A stretch of DNA of 64,000 nucleotides, from the NCBI GenBank assembly GCA_019459485.1, contig JAIBEZ010000098.1:1-64000 (forward strand), written 5' to 3'. Made by a program: the position numbers and the translations under genes. Under the pieces are notes generated by a model, which was given only the letters and a program-made list of their open reading frames with translations, ran no database searches and was not told the origin of the DNA. This document shows positions 1-9,029 of the stretch, one piece after another. The first letter of the stretch is position 1; every line of letters begins with the position of its first letter. The stretch is from Prolixibacteraceae bacterium (lineage in GTDB: Bacteria; Bacteroidota; Bacteroidia; Bacteroidales; Prolixibacteraceae).

Positions 1-945
1 GGCCGAACAAATGGTGTAGGATGCCAGAAGTCGGCCCAATCGCTGTTGAACCTGATCGTAAGTGAACAATGATTTACCCCCTACCATACGGCGGTTGACG
101 TGCGCAATTGATTCATCCAGCAAGCGCTGTATGAAACCCATTGCCATGCCGGGAAATTGCATACGACTGCGGTGCAGCAAGTCGAGCATCATTTTCACTC
201 CGGTGGATTTCGGCACTAACCTTTGCAGTTTTGGTATCTGAACATCCAGTCTGTTTCTTCCATAAGGAATCTGGAATAATCCGAGGTTCTCGTAAAATTC
301 TTCAACCACAATATTTTGGCCGGGACTGTTCACGTCGCAGATAAAGAAGTCGATGTCGCGTTTCAGGTCACCCGACTGGCTTTTTTCGCGTGCAGTCAAT
401 AACCAAAATTCGGCCCAACCTGTTAGTCCGGCCCAATGCTTGGTTCCCTGAAGATGGTATTTCCCATTATTTTCTGAAAAGGAAGTCTGCATATTTAAAG
501 CATCACTTCCAAAGTCTGGTTCGGTAATCATCAGTCCGCCCATGTTTTGATGTTTCAGAAATCGTTCAAAAACGGGAGCTTTGGCCTCTTCCTGTGCATA
601 TTTTGCAACTGGCTGAAGAAATAAAGCCGAGTTGATCCCCATGGTGAGTGATAAAGCCAGCGATTCATATGAAGTTGCAGCCAACAGAGCGATAGCCTCC
701 TCCATCTTGCAGCCTCTACCGCCATATTCCGTTGGAATTCCAATGGCCAGTGGGTTTAAATCCATGATTTCGCGCATTACAAAAGGCGGCATGCCGCGTT
801 TAACAGCCATTTGATCAATATCTGCACGGTCGTGATAAACAAGTTTCATCCGTGCTTTTAAATTGTTCAGAAACTCGCCGAATGGGATATTTTGCACATT
901 CAGTTCAGAAATTGGGTTTTCAACTTTAAGATTTGCCTGGTTCAT
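1..945 (-). CDS. Acyl-CoA dehydrogenase, 5' part only (runs off the left edge)
   Basis: The minus frame stays open for 315 codons from the ATG at 945 to base 1, so the C-terminus lies outside the window. The family oxidises acyl-CoA to trans-2-enoyl-CoA with FAD and passes electrons to ETF. Visible features are an N-terminal helical domain (residues about 45-130) and the middle beta-domain signature MITEPDFGSDAL followed by YHLQGTKHW and TGWAEFWLLTAREK, the region that contacts flavin and substrate. The catalytic base is in the missing part, so substrate class cannot be judged. It is transcribed away from the adaptor gene at 1153 and shares a 207-bp intergenic region with it. Confidence 0.85.
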   Translation of the reverse strand, partial: MNQANLKVENPISELNVQNIPFGEFLNNLKARMKLVYHDRADIDQMAVKRGMPPFVMREIMDLNPLAIGIPTEYGGRGCKMEEAIALLAATSYESLALSLTMGINSALFLQPVAKYAQEEAKAPVFERFLKHQNMGGLMITEPDFGSDALNMQTSFSENNGKYHLQGTKHWAGLTGWAEFWLLTAREKSQSGDLKRDIDFFICDVNSPGQNIVVEEFYENLGLFQIPYGRNRLDVQIPKLQRLVPKSTGVKMMLDLLHRSRMQFPGMAMGFIQRLLDESIAHVNRRMVGGKSLFTYDQVQQRLGRLLASYTICSA

Positions 946-1152
946 TGATCTCTATGTATTTTGTTCGGAAATATTTCTTTGTGGTTTGATTTGAAGCCCA
1001 AAGAATTTTAAATTGTTAAAACACGATAACATACAAGCCTGCTGAATGTTTTTGTATTTAATTTCATTCGACTGAAATAATGGGTTCTTTTTCATTTTTA
1101 GGTGTAATTTTTAAAAGTTTGCCCAGACAGATAAGTCAAAATTCAAAAGAAT

Positions 1153-2484
1153 ATGAAGAAGAAGTCAAATAAATTTTTGCCATACATTATTGGTTTGGCA
1201 GTTATCCTTATAATTGTTTTGGTTGTTGGTAAAAAACAGGGTTGGTTTGGTAAAGACTTTGAAATTAATGTTGCAACTAAAGTCGTTGAAAGCAAGACCA
1301 TTACCGAGTTGATAACAGCCAATGGCAAGGTTCAGCCCAAAACCGAGGTGAAAATAAGCCCTGATGTTTCAGGAGAAATTATTGATTTGCAAATTGCAGA
1401 AGGAGCTGAAGTTAAAAAAGGCCAGCTTCTGATGGTGATCAAGCCAGATATGTACGTTCAGGCATACAACAGGGCACAGGCTAGTTTTAGTTCATCGCAG
1501 GCCCGATTGGCACAAACCGAAGCTCGCTTAATCGAAAGCGAACTTGCATTTAAGCGCGCCAGCACACTTTTTAAACAGGATGCAATTCCGGTATCGGATT
1601 TTGAAACAGTGCAAGCTTCGTTTAAAGTTGCACAATCGGAAGTAAAAGCGGCGCAGTTTGCGGTTAAATCAGCCGAAGCATCGGTTGCCGAAGCCCAGGA
1701 ACAGCTCGTGAAAACCAAAATTTATGCCCCAATGGACGGTACTGTTTCACGTTTAAATGTTGAAAAAGGCGAACGCGTGGTTGGGACAAATATGTATGCG
1801 GGTACTGAGACAATGGTTATTGCCAATCTCAACCTGATGGAAGTTGAAGTTGATGTGAACGAGAATGATATTGTGCGTGTTCACCTGAACGACACTGCTT
1901 TGGTGGAAGTTGATGCCTATTTGGGTCGCAAGTTTAAAGGAATTGTTACTGAAATTGCCAATTCTGCAAATGTGGTGGGTGGTTCAACCGATCAGGTGAC
2001 CAACTTCAGTGTAAAAATATTATTGCTTGCCGAATCATACAATGACCTTACTGATAGTGTGTCCGGAAGGAAATATCCTTTTCGTCCCGGAATGTCGGCA
2101 ACTGTTGATATTCAGACAGAAACAAGGCTAAATGTAATTACAGTTCCGATTCAGGCTGTTACTACCCGTGCATTGAAAGGAAATGGCAAACCGGAACCCA
2201 AAGCGGAAGAAGCAGAGAAGGAAGAGGAAACAGGTACAGAGCAAGTGGCGAAGGCCGATCAGGAAGAAAAAGTAGAGGTAGTATTTATTTATTTGGATGG
2301 GAAAGTTTACAAGAGACCGGTTAAGACCGGAATTCAGGATAGTCAGAATATTGAGATTCTGGAAGGTGTAAGCGCTGGCGACGAAGTTGTTTTTGCACCG
2401 TTCAATGCCATCAATAAATTGCTGAACGATAGTTCGAAAGTGAAAAAGGTGGACGAGAAAGAATTGTTTAAAGTGAAAGAGTAG
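1153..2484 (+). CDS. RND/MacA-type efflux periplasmic adaptor (membrane fusion protein)
   Basis: This 443-residue protein has one N-terminal membrane anchor (residues about 10-27), a biotinyl-lipoyl-like hairpin (about 60-95, KISPDVSGEIIDLQIAEGAEV), a long alpha-helical hairpin rich in Ala, Glu and Gln (about 100-195) and a beta-barrel part after it. Such adaptors link an inner-membrane transporter to a TolC-type outer-membrane channel. A low-complexity acidic/lysine insert (about residues 345-372) interrupts the membrane-proximal domain and is unusual. No permease or TolC gene adjoins it; a small membrane protein follows after 22 bp, and a TetR gene converges from the other side. The transported substrate is unknown. 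Confidence 0.85.
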   Translation: MKKKSNKFLPYIIGLAVILIIVLVVGKKQGWFGKDFEINVATKVVESKTITELITANGKVQPKTEVKISPDVSGEIIDLQIAEGAEVKKGQLLMVIKPDMYVQAYNRAQASFSSSQARLAQTEARLIESELAFKRASTLFKQDAIPVSDFETVQASFKVAQSEVKAAQFAVKSAEASVAEAQEQLVKTKIYAPMDGTVSRLNVEKGERVVGTNMYAGTETMVIANLNLMEVEVDVNENDIVRVHLNDTALVEVDAYLGRKFKGIVTEIANSANVVGGSTDQVTNFSVKILLLAESYNDLTDSVSGRKYPFRPGMSATVDIQTETRLNVITVPIQAVTTRALKGNGKPEPKAEEAEKEEETGTEQVAKADQEEKVEVVFIYLDGKVYKRPVKTGIQDSQNIEILEGVSAGDEVVFAPFNAINKLLNDSSKVKKVDEKELFKVKE

Positions 2485-2506
2485 GCAGTAAAAACAAAAT
2501 GCTACT

Positions 2507-2698
2507 ATGAAACAATTAGCATCGATACCTGCTGGAATGATTTTTCTGGTATTTGCCATACTGATTGACCGGTTTTTACCACAAAACAACTTTCTTGATT
2601 TTCTGGCAGGGATGTTTACAGGTTTGTCGATAGTGCTGAATGTCCGCTACGTTTTAGCCATTGCAAAAAACAAACAGTTAAAGTTAAAGGCGAGCTAA
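2507..2698 (+). CDS. Small two-helix membrane protein
   Basis: The 63-residue product has two hydrophobic stretches (about residues 7-23, GMIFLVFAILIDRFL, and 29-52, FLAGMFTGLSIVLNVRYVL) and a short basic tail, so it is probably an inner-membrane hairpin. It starts 22 bp after the adaptor gene and ends just before a strong hairpin terminator, so it is likely the last gene of a two-gene transcript. I recognise no family. A role linked to the adaptor is inferred from position only. Confidence 0.6.
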   Translation: MKQLASIPAGMIFLVFAILIDRFLPQNNFLDFLAGMFTGLSIVLNVRYVLAIAKNKQLKLKAS

Positions 2699-2700
2699 TA

Positions 2701-2740
2701 AAAATAGGCTGAACTTCCTTGCTCAGCCTATTTTATTTTT
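2701..2740. terminator. Bidirectional hairpin terminator
   Basis: A perfect 12-bp stem (AAAATAGGCTGA at 2701-2712 and TCAGCCTATTTT at 2723-2734) closes a 10-base loop. It has a T-rich run on the right side and, read on the other strand, a T-run from the left arm. It lies between converging genes and overlaps the stop codon of the TetR gene. Confidence 0.8.
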
Positions 2741-3337
2741 GGCAATCCCGTAAAACAGAATATTCAACATTTCATCCACAGACTTCCGGATTTCTTCGTC
2801 GGTAAGGTTTTTAAGTATCAGCGGAACCTCAAATCCCTGAAGGATAGTGACGATTGTTTTTGCTGTAAGTTCAGGGTTTGCGATTGAAAATTCACCCTTT
2901 TCAATGCCTTCAAAAAGCAAATATTTTATCTGCATGATTTCATTTTCGAAATGCTCATTTCGGAAATTGTTTACAAAGTATAAGTTGTCGAGCAGGTCGT
3001 TTTTGATGGCCTCGTAATAGTTGACAACCATTTTCAAGGTCTGCATCCGCACATAAATGTATGTTTTAAGCTTTAATTTCGAATCGCTGATCTGGTTAAT
3101 TTGCTCCTGAATTGCTTGTTTCCTTATCTCCGTTTCAGCATCAATTACGGCTTTAAATATTTCATCTTTACTTTTAAAGTAATAATAGATCGTACTTTTC
3201 CCTTTTCGTGCTTCCCGGGCGATGTCGTCCAAAGCTGTTTTTTTGTAACCGAAACGTGCAAATACCAATCGGGCTGCCTGAACAACTTGCTCCCTTACTT
3301 CGTCATTCCCGATATTTTGTGTGTCGTTTTCCATCAT
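2723..3337 (-). CDS. TetR/AcrR-family transcriptional repressor
   Basis: This 204-residue protein has a classic TetR DNA-binding domain at residues about 14-60: a helix with ARLVFARFGYKKTALDDIA, then GKSTIYYYFKSKDEIF, the recognition helix and family signature. The C-terminal helical ligand-binding part is not diagnostic. It converges on the efflux-adaptor transcript, and an inverted repeat lies 16 bp upstream of its start, consistent with self-repression. TetR genes beside efflux adaptors usually control the pump, but the direct target is inferred. Confidence 0.88.
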   Translation of the reverse strand: MMENDTQNIGNDEVREQVVQAARLVFARFGYKKTALDDIAREARKGKSTIYYYFKSKDEIFKAVIDAETEIRKQAIQEQINQISDSKLKLKTYIYVRMQTLKMVVNYYEAIKNDLLDNLYFVNNFRNEHFENEIMQIKYLLFEGIEKGEFSIANPELTAKTIVTILQGFEVPLILKNLTDEEIRKSVDEMLNILFYGIAKNKIG

Positions 3338-3352
3338 TTTGTTCGTTAGTAC

Positions 3353-3368
3353 TATTGCAGCAGCAATA
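3353..3368. promoter_or_regulatory. Candidate TetR operator
   Basis: The inverted repeat TATTGC-AGCA-GCAATA lies 16 bp upstream of the TetR start codon. A 6-bp-arm palindrome at this place is typical of an autoregulatory TetR site; no binding evidence is available. Confidence 0.35.
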
Positions 3369-3494
3369 TAGCGGTAGTTTTTGGAATATTCAAACGGTAC
3401 TTAATTGATGCAATCTCGAATTAATCCAAATATGGTGCAGAATTAAAAATAGATTAAAATTCGCTGATGCCGTTCTTAACAAATGATGGATTGC

Positions 3495-3502
3495 TACATT
3501 TG
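3495..3502 (+). promoter_or_regulatory. Bacteroidota -7 box for the sigma-factor gene
   Basis: TACATTTG matches the TAnnTTTG consensus and lies about 30 bp before the sigma-factor start. I see no good TTTG -33 box at the usual 19-23 bp distance, so the call is tentative. Confidence 0.35.
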
Positions 3503-3532
3503 TTGGTATAAAAGAAATCTAAAAATCAATCA

Positions 3533-4129
3533 TTGAATCAAGGTTTAAGAAATAAGGAATACTGGCAACTGGTTTTGTATAAATTCAAAACTGGCGACCG
3601 CGATTCGTTTGAGGAAATTTACAATGAATTTGCCGGTCAGTTATTTGCTTATGGTTCCAAAATCACGACTGATCGGGAATTACTGAAAGATTGTATTCAG
3701 GATCTTTTTATTGACCTCTATAAATACAACCCAACTATCAGGAACGCGGAGTTGTTGGAGTATTACCTCTACAAATCATTGAAGCGTTTGATCATAAAAA
3801 AACTTAAAAAGGACAAACGTTTAGAGGGATTCGGTGATGAGCATACTTCATTTGACCTTATTTTCTCTGCTGAAACTGATTCTTTTCCTGATGAATTGAT
3901 GAATGAGCAGATTAACTTGCTTCAAAATGCTCTGAAGACATTGGATGACAAAAAACGCGAACTGCTTTTCCTGAAGTTTGATAGTGGGCTGAATTATAGT
4001 GAAATAGCTGATTTGCTGGACATGAGACCCGATACAGTAAAAAAACAGATTTACCGGATTCTTCAATATTTGCGAGGTAAATTTGCTCACAAAGTGCTCG
4101 AATTGCTAATGGTCTGTTATAAAACATAG
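3533..4129 (+). CDS. FecI-type ECF RNA polymerase sigma factor
   Basis: The 198-residue protein has sigma region 2 (about residues 20-70, DSFEEIYNEFAGQLFAYGSK and CIQDLFIDLYKY) and region 4 (about 145-190, FLKFDSGLNYSEIADLLDM then RPDTVKKQIYRILQYLR) and lacks regions 1 and 3, as ECF factors do. The reading frame has no upstream ATG, so a TTG start at 3533 is the best choice. It is followed by a FecR-like anti-sigma gene and a SusC with an STN domain. That arrangement lets the outer-membrane receptor signal ligand binding to switch on its own operon. Confidence 0.88.
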   Translation: MNQGLRNKEYWQLVLYKFKTGDRDSFEEIYNEFAGQLFAYGSKITTDRELLKDCIQDLFIDLYKYNPTIRNAELLEYYLYKSLKRLIIKKLKKDKRLEGFGDEHTSFDLIFSAETDSFPDELMNEQINLLQNALKTLDDKKRELLFLKFDSGLNYSEIADLLDMRPDTVKKQIYRILQYLRGKFAHKVLELLMVCYKT

Positions 4130-4201
4130 AGATATTTTTTCTTTTTTTTGTCCCTTTATAGGACAACTGGTCTCTTGGTATAAATTAATTCATTCTATCG
4201 C

Positions 4202-5389
4202 ATGGATATTTACGATAAATTGATTGAGAATCCCTTATTTTTCAAATGGGTATATCATCCGAATCAGGAAATTGATTTGTGGTGGAATACCTACCTCAAA
4301 ATGAATCCGTCCGAGGCTGATCAGATACTACGCTTCAAACAAAGCTTTATTGCACTCGATTTTCCTCAGGAGAAACTTACTGACATTGAAAAGAAGGAAC
4401 TCGCAAAACGAATTATTCATGGGATTGAATCCATTGAAGCGAAAAAGAAGCGCAGTCGGTTTTTGATTGGCCTTGCAAGATATGCAGCCATTGCCATTCT
4501 GTTCTTTTCAATTGGGGGTGTGTTTGTTTATCTGCAAATGGGAAAACAAAACAATGAATGGTTTGCCGAAGAAACCCGAATACCTTCGCAACTTGAAGGT
4601 CCGGTATTGATTTTGCCTGAAGGGGAAAGTATTGCTTTGAACAAAACAGAATCTTCCCTTGATTATTCCAATCCGGAAAATGTGTTGGTAAACAATGAAT
4701 CAAAATTGCTTTCGAGAAACGAAGCTGAAAAATTATTGTCGAATCAGGTGATTATTCCTTATGGAAACCGATCAAAAATTACCTTGAGTGATAGTACGGT
4801 TGTATGGCTGAACGCTGGAAGCCGACTCATATTTCCTTCAAAATTTTCAGGAAAACAGCGTGAAGTACTGTTATTTGGGGAAGCATTTTTTGATGTAGCC
4901 AGAAATGAGCAAGTGCCATTTGTTGTGAAAACCTCTTCCTTAGAAGTAAAAGTACTTGGAACTGAATTTAATGTTTCTGCCTATCCGGAAGACAATTCTG
5001 TACAGACCGTTTTGAAAGAAGGAAGTGTTTCAATCCGCAGGAATAATTCGGGTATTTTTGAGAGTGACATCGTTTTGAAGCCAAATCAGATGGCCTTGTT
5101 CAACAAAAATGCTCAAAACTCGAAAGTATATAATGTGGACGCTTCCTATTATACGATTTGGGTAAAAGGATTGCTAAGTTTTGATGATCAGGATTTTAGT
5201 CGTATAATTAAGAAGATTGAGCGGTATTATAATATTCAGATCCGATATACCGACCCGTTGGTTGGACTACAGAAGATAAGTGGGAAACTTGATCTGAATA
5301 AAAATTTAGAGGAGGTTTTTGAATACCTGGCAAAAGTTTCGTCAACTGAAATCAGAAAAATTGACAATAATAATTACGAAATAAATTAA
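4202..5389 (+). CDS. FecR-family anti-sigma factor with DUF4974 domain
   Basis: The 395-residue protein has a cytoplasmic N-terminal part, one membrane span at about residues 85-110 (AIAILFFSIGGVFVYL), a periplasmic FecR domain (about 187-285, YGNRSKITLSDSTVVWLNAG and GEAFFDVARNEQVPFVVKT) and a C-terminal DUF4974 domain (about 315-390, GLLSFDDQDFSRIIKKIERYY). It should hold the preceding sigma factor inactive until the STN domain of the following SusC contacts its periplasmic part. It is co-directional with both neighbours, 72 bp after the sigma gene. Confidence 0.9.
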   Translation: MDIYDKLIENPLFFKWVYHPNQEIDLWWNTYLKMNPSEADQILRFKQSFIALDFPQEKLTDIEKKELAKRIIHGIESIEAKKKRSRFLIGLARYAAIAILFFSIGGVFVYLQMGKQNNEWFAEETRIPSQLEGPVLILPEGESIALNKTESSLDYSNPENVLVNNESKLLSRNEAEKLLSNQVIIPYGNRSKITLSDSTVVWLNAGSRLIFPSKFSGKQREVLLFGEAFFDVARNEQVPFVVKTSSLEVKVLGTEFNVSAYPEDNSVQTVLKEGSVSIRRNNSGIFESDIVLKPNQMALFNKNAQNSKVYNVDASYYTIWVKGLLSFDDQDFSRIIKKIERYYNIQIRYTDPLVGLQKISGKLDLNKNLEEVFEYLAKVSSTEIRKIDNNNYEIN

Positions 5390-5391
5390 AA

Positions 5392-5419
5392 ACCGGCAAA
5401 TGCGGGAACATTTACCGGT
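5392..5419 (+). promoter_or_regulatory. Hairpin in the susC leader
   Basis: ACCGGCAAATG and CATTTACCGGT pair over 10 of 11 positions around a 6-base loop, directly after the anti-sigma stop codon. There is no T-run, so it is more likely a processing or stability element between anti-sigma and susC than a strong terminator. Function is inferred. Confidence 0.4.
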
Positions 5420-5473
5420 CAAACAAATACGAGTGCTTAATTCAGTATTTATTAATTAAAACAGTTCAAATCT

Positions 5474-8400
5474 ATGAAAAAAAAGTGGTTAACCGGGCAT
5501 CCCTATGGGAATAGCCTTCAAAAAATCATGCTAATTATGCGACTAACTATCATGTTGCTGTTAGGTTGTATGTTAACTGTTTCGGCAAACAGTTATGCTC
5601 AGAAAACCAAATTGGACATCAACATGTCCAATGGAACTATCCGCGACCTGTTTGGCTTCATTGAAGAAAACAGCGAATTTATCTTTCTTTACAAGAACGA
5701 AGATTTTAACGTAGAAAAGAAAGTTCAAATTGATCTCAAGGATGCGACCATCAATCAGATACTTGATGAGGCGCTGAAAGGTGAAAAAGTATCCTACGAC
5801 GTGTATGAAAGGCAAATTGTAATCCGGAAGACCGGTGAAATGGTTAACAGTCAACAGAAAAAAGACATTTCAGGAACCGTGAAGGATATTAATGGAGTAC
5901 CTATCCCTGGAGTTACTATTCAGATAAAAGGTACGTCATTAGGGATAATTTCTGATGTTAATGGCCAGTTCAATCTGTCTGTGCCTAATGAGGCTACAAC
6001 AATCATGATTTCTTTTGTTGGTATGAAATCTCAGGAAATAGCAATTGGCGGCAGTTCTTCATTTAACGTGGTTTTAGTAGAAGAAACCATTGGGGTTGAC
6101 GAAGTCGTTGTGGTTGGTTATGGCACTCAAAAGAAAGCAAACTTAACTGGTGCAGTTGATCAGGTTACCAGCGAGGTATTTGAGAATCGGACGATGACCA
6201 ACGTAAGTCAGGGCTTAAAAGGAGTTATGCCCAACTTGAATATCAGGATGTTAGATGGAAAGCCAAATCAGGCTCCCAGTTATAATATACGTGGAACGAC
6301 TTCGATAGGGCAGGGAGGTAGTGCATTGATACTTATTGATGGGGTAGAAGGCGACCCCAGTTTGTTAAATCCAAATGATATTGCCAGTGTGTCAATGCTT
6401 AAGGATGCAGCTTCTGCTTCTATTTACGGAGCAAGGGGTGCTTTTGGGGTGGTGTTGATTACAACAAAAATTCCGGAAAAAGGAAAAACAAGTGTATCAT
6501 TCACCTCCAATTTTTCCATCAAGAGCCCTGTCGCACTTCCTGAATTTGTTACCGATGGTTATACCTGGGTGAAAATGTTCTCGGAAGCCTTCGTCAATGG
6601 CGATGGTTCGTTCCCTCAGAATATTAATAAAACACAGAAATTCTCGCAGGCTTATCTCGACGAATTTAAGCGAAGAGCCGAATCGGGGCAAGCTTACAAC
6701 ACTGTTGAAGTTGATCCGGTTACAGGCGAATATGTATATTATGGAAGTACTGATTGGTATGGCGAGTTATACAAAAATACCACCAATGCCACCGAAAATA
6801 ATGTAACCATTACCGGGAGCAGTGATAAAGCATCTTTCTTGCTTTCAAGTCACCTGACCACCCAAGACGGACTTTTCAGGTACAATTCCGATGATTACAA
6901 TATGAAAAATTTCAGGGCTAAAGGATCAATTAGGGTTTTCCCCTGGTTGCAGATTGATAACAATGCCGACTATTCGGAAATGAATTATTTCAACCCGATG
7001 AATGTTGGTGAAGGAAGCGGGATTTGGAGAAACATTGGAGATGAAGGTCACCCGTCAGGAACCATGTTTAATCCGGATGGCTCACTCACTATGGTTGCTG
7101 TTTACACTGTTGGCGACCTCTGGTATGGTAAGAATGGAATTGATAACAAAAAGAAGGTATTTAAGAATACAACAGGCTTTACTTCTACTTTCTTAAATGA
7201 TAAGCTCCGGGTAAAAGGTGATTTCACGTTTCGGAATACAAATGATGATTCGCAGCGCAAAAGAGTTCAGGTGCCTTATAGCGCCAAACCGGGCGTAATA
7301 GCTTATGTAGGCACAACTACCAACGATTTAACTTTTGACAAAAGGGAAACGCAGTATCTTGCCACAAACATATATACAGAGTATGAAAATACAATTAACG
7401 ATACTCACTATCTTAAATTCCTGGTTGGATACAACTACGAAGAATCTACCTATAAAAGAATTTCGATACAAAGAAATGGAATAATCTACGAAGATGCTAC
7501 CGACCTTAATCTGGTTTTAGGGCAGTCGATTGTAACCGGCGGCGGATATGAGAAATGGAATATTCTCGGTGGTTTCTCCAGAATAAATTACTCTTATAAA
7601 GACAGGTATTTGGTTGAAATTAATGGGCGGTACGATGGTTCATCAAAATTCCCCTCGAACCAGCGTTATGCATTTTTTCCCTCAGTATCGGGAGGATGGC
7701 GTATTTCTAATGAACCGTTCTGGCATGTATCTCCCAAACTGCTATCCAATGTTAAAGTCAGGGCGTCTTATGGTTCTTTAGGGAATGGTAATATAGCATC
7801 GTATGTTTATCAGGAGCAGTTTGCCATCTCTCAATCCTCAAATATCCTAAATGGAGTGAGGCCTCAACAAACCAGACTTCCAAGTGTGCTCCCTGATGGC
7901 ATTACCTGGGAAACCTCAACCACCACTGATTTTGGACTCGACTTCTCGATGTTCTCAGAACGTCTGAGTTTTGTGGGCGATATGTATATTCGGAATACTA
8001 CTGATATGTTTACCATTGGATTAACACTTCCGGCTACTTTTGGAGCAACTGCACCAAAAGGAAACTACGCCGATTTAGAAACCAAAGGATGGGAAGCATC
8101 TTTGCTTTGGCGTGATCAGTTTAATATTGCCAAAAAACCTTTGAAATATGATATCCGATTGACTCTTGCCGATAACAGATCGGTTATCCAACGATATAAC
8201 AATCCGGATAAGTTGCTTTCTGATTATTACGAAGGGCAGGTTCTTGGAGAAATTTGGGGATATGAAACGGAAGGTTTCTTCATCGATCAGGCAGATATTG
8301 ATTCACATGCCAAGCAGAGTCCTCAAATGCGGGCTTCTCCAACCAATATTTGGTATCCCGGCGATATTAAGTTGAAAAATTTAAATGATGACGGATTTAT

Positions 8401-9007
8401 AAATATCGGAGCCAACAAAGTTTCAGATCCGGGCGACAGACGAATTATTGGAAACAGCGCTCCACGCTATAATTTTGGTGTAAATCTTGGGCTGGAGTGG
8501 GATAGCTTCTTCTTTTCTTCTTTCTTCCAGGGGGTTGGAAAACAAGACTGGTACCCGAGTACCGAGGCTGAATTCTTTTGGGGACAGTACAACCGGCCAT
8601 ACAACAACATTCCAACATTCCATTTAGGAAATATGTGGACACCCGAAAATACAGATGCTTATTTTCCCCGTACCATGTCGCGCGCGGCATCCAACAGCAC
8701 TACCAGAGAACTTGGGGTAGCTCAGACTAAATACTTGCAGAATGTTGCTTATGTCAGGATGAAGAATGTTCAGCTGGGATATAAGCTGCCTAAAAGCCTG
8801 ATTTCAAAAATCGGGGCAGGCGAAGCGAAGGTTTACTTCTCAGGAGAGAACTTGTGGTCCTGGTCGCCTCTTTATAAGATTGTGAAGCATTTGGATGTTG
8901 AAAATACCGGACCCTCAGATCAGGTCTTTACTTCGGGTAATGCGGGTGATGGTTACAACTATCCGATGCTGAAAAGTTTAACTTTTGGATTATCTGTAGT
9001 TTTCTAG
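5474..9007 (+). CDS. SusC/RagA TonB-linked outer-membrane receptor with STN domain
   Basis: The 1177-residue protein has a long signal peptide ending near VSANSYAQ, an STN signalling domain (about residues 48-115), a carboxypeptidase-regulatory-like domain (about 130-215, GTVKDINGVPIPGVTIQIKG), the SusC linker VDEVVVVGYGTQKK, a plug domain (about 220-340, IRGTTSIGQGGSALILIDGV) and a beta-barrel to the C-terminal F. It imports oligomers across the outer membrane with TonB energy and, through STN, signals to the anti-sigma factor upstream. SusD follows after 22 bp. The ligand cannot be told; the operon encodes no glycan hydrolase. Confidence 0.95.
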   Translation: MKKKWLTGHPYGNSLQKIMLIMRLTIMLLLGCMLTVSANSYAQKTKLDINMSNGTIRDLFGFIEENSEFIFLYKNEDFNVEKKVQIDLKDATINQILDEALKGEKVSYDVYERQIVIRKTGEMVNSQQKKDISGTVKDINGVPIPGVTIQIKGTSLGIISDVNGQFNLSVPNEATTIMISFVGMKSQEIAIGGSSSFNVVLVEETIGVDEVVVVGYGTQKKANLTGAVDQVTSEVFENRTMTNVSQGLKGVMPNLNIRMLDGKPNQAPSYNIRGTTSIGQGGSALILIDGVEGDPSLLNPNDIASVSMLKDAASASIYGARGAFGVVLITTKIPEKGKTSVSFTSNFSIKSPVALPEFVTDGYTWVKMFSEAFVNGDGSFPQNINKTQKFSQAYLDEFKRRAESGQAYNTVEVDPVTGEYVYYGSTDWYGELYKNTTNATENNVTITGSSDKASFLLSSHLTTQDGLFRYNSDDYNMKNFRAKGSIRVFPWLQIDNNADYSEMNYFNPMNVGEGSGIWRNIGDEGHPSGTMFNPDGSLTMVAVYTVGDLWYGKNGIDNKKKVFKNTTGFTSTFLNDKLRVKGDFTFRNTNDDSQRKRVQVPYSAKPGVIAYVGTTTNDLTFDKRETQYLATNIYTEYENTINDTHYLKFLVGYNYEESTYKRISIQRNGIIYEDATDLNLVLGQSIVTGGGYEKWNILGGFSRINYSYKDRYLVEINGRYDGSSKFPSNQRYAFFPSVSGGWRISNEPFWHVSPKLLSNVKVRASYGSLGNGNIASYVYQEQFAISQSSNILNGVRPQQTRLPSVLPDGITWETSTTTDFGLDFSMFSERLSFVGDMYIRNTTDMFTIGLTLPATFGATAPKGNYADLETKGWEASLLWRDQFNIAKKPLKYDIRLTLADNRSVIQRYNNPDKLLSDYYEGQVLGEIWGYETEGFFIDQADIDSHAKQSPQMRASPTNIWYPGDIKLKNLNDDGFINIGANKVSDPGDRRIIGNSAPRYNFGVNLGLEWDSFFFSSFFQGVGKQDWYPSTEAEFFWGQYNRPYNNIPTFHLGNMWTPENTDAYFPRTMSRAASNSTTRELGVAQTKYLQNVAYVRMKNVQLGYKLPKSLISKIGAGEAKVYFSGENLWSWSPLYKIVKHLDVENTGPSDQVFTSGNAGDGYNYPMLKSLTFGLSVVF

Positions 9008-9029
9008 CTAACTTTTAAAATAAACAATT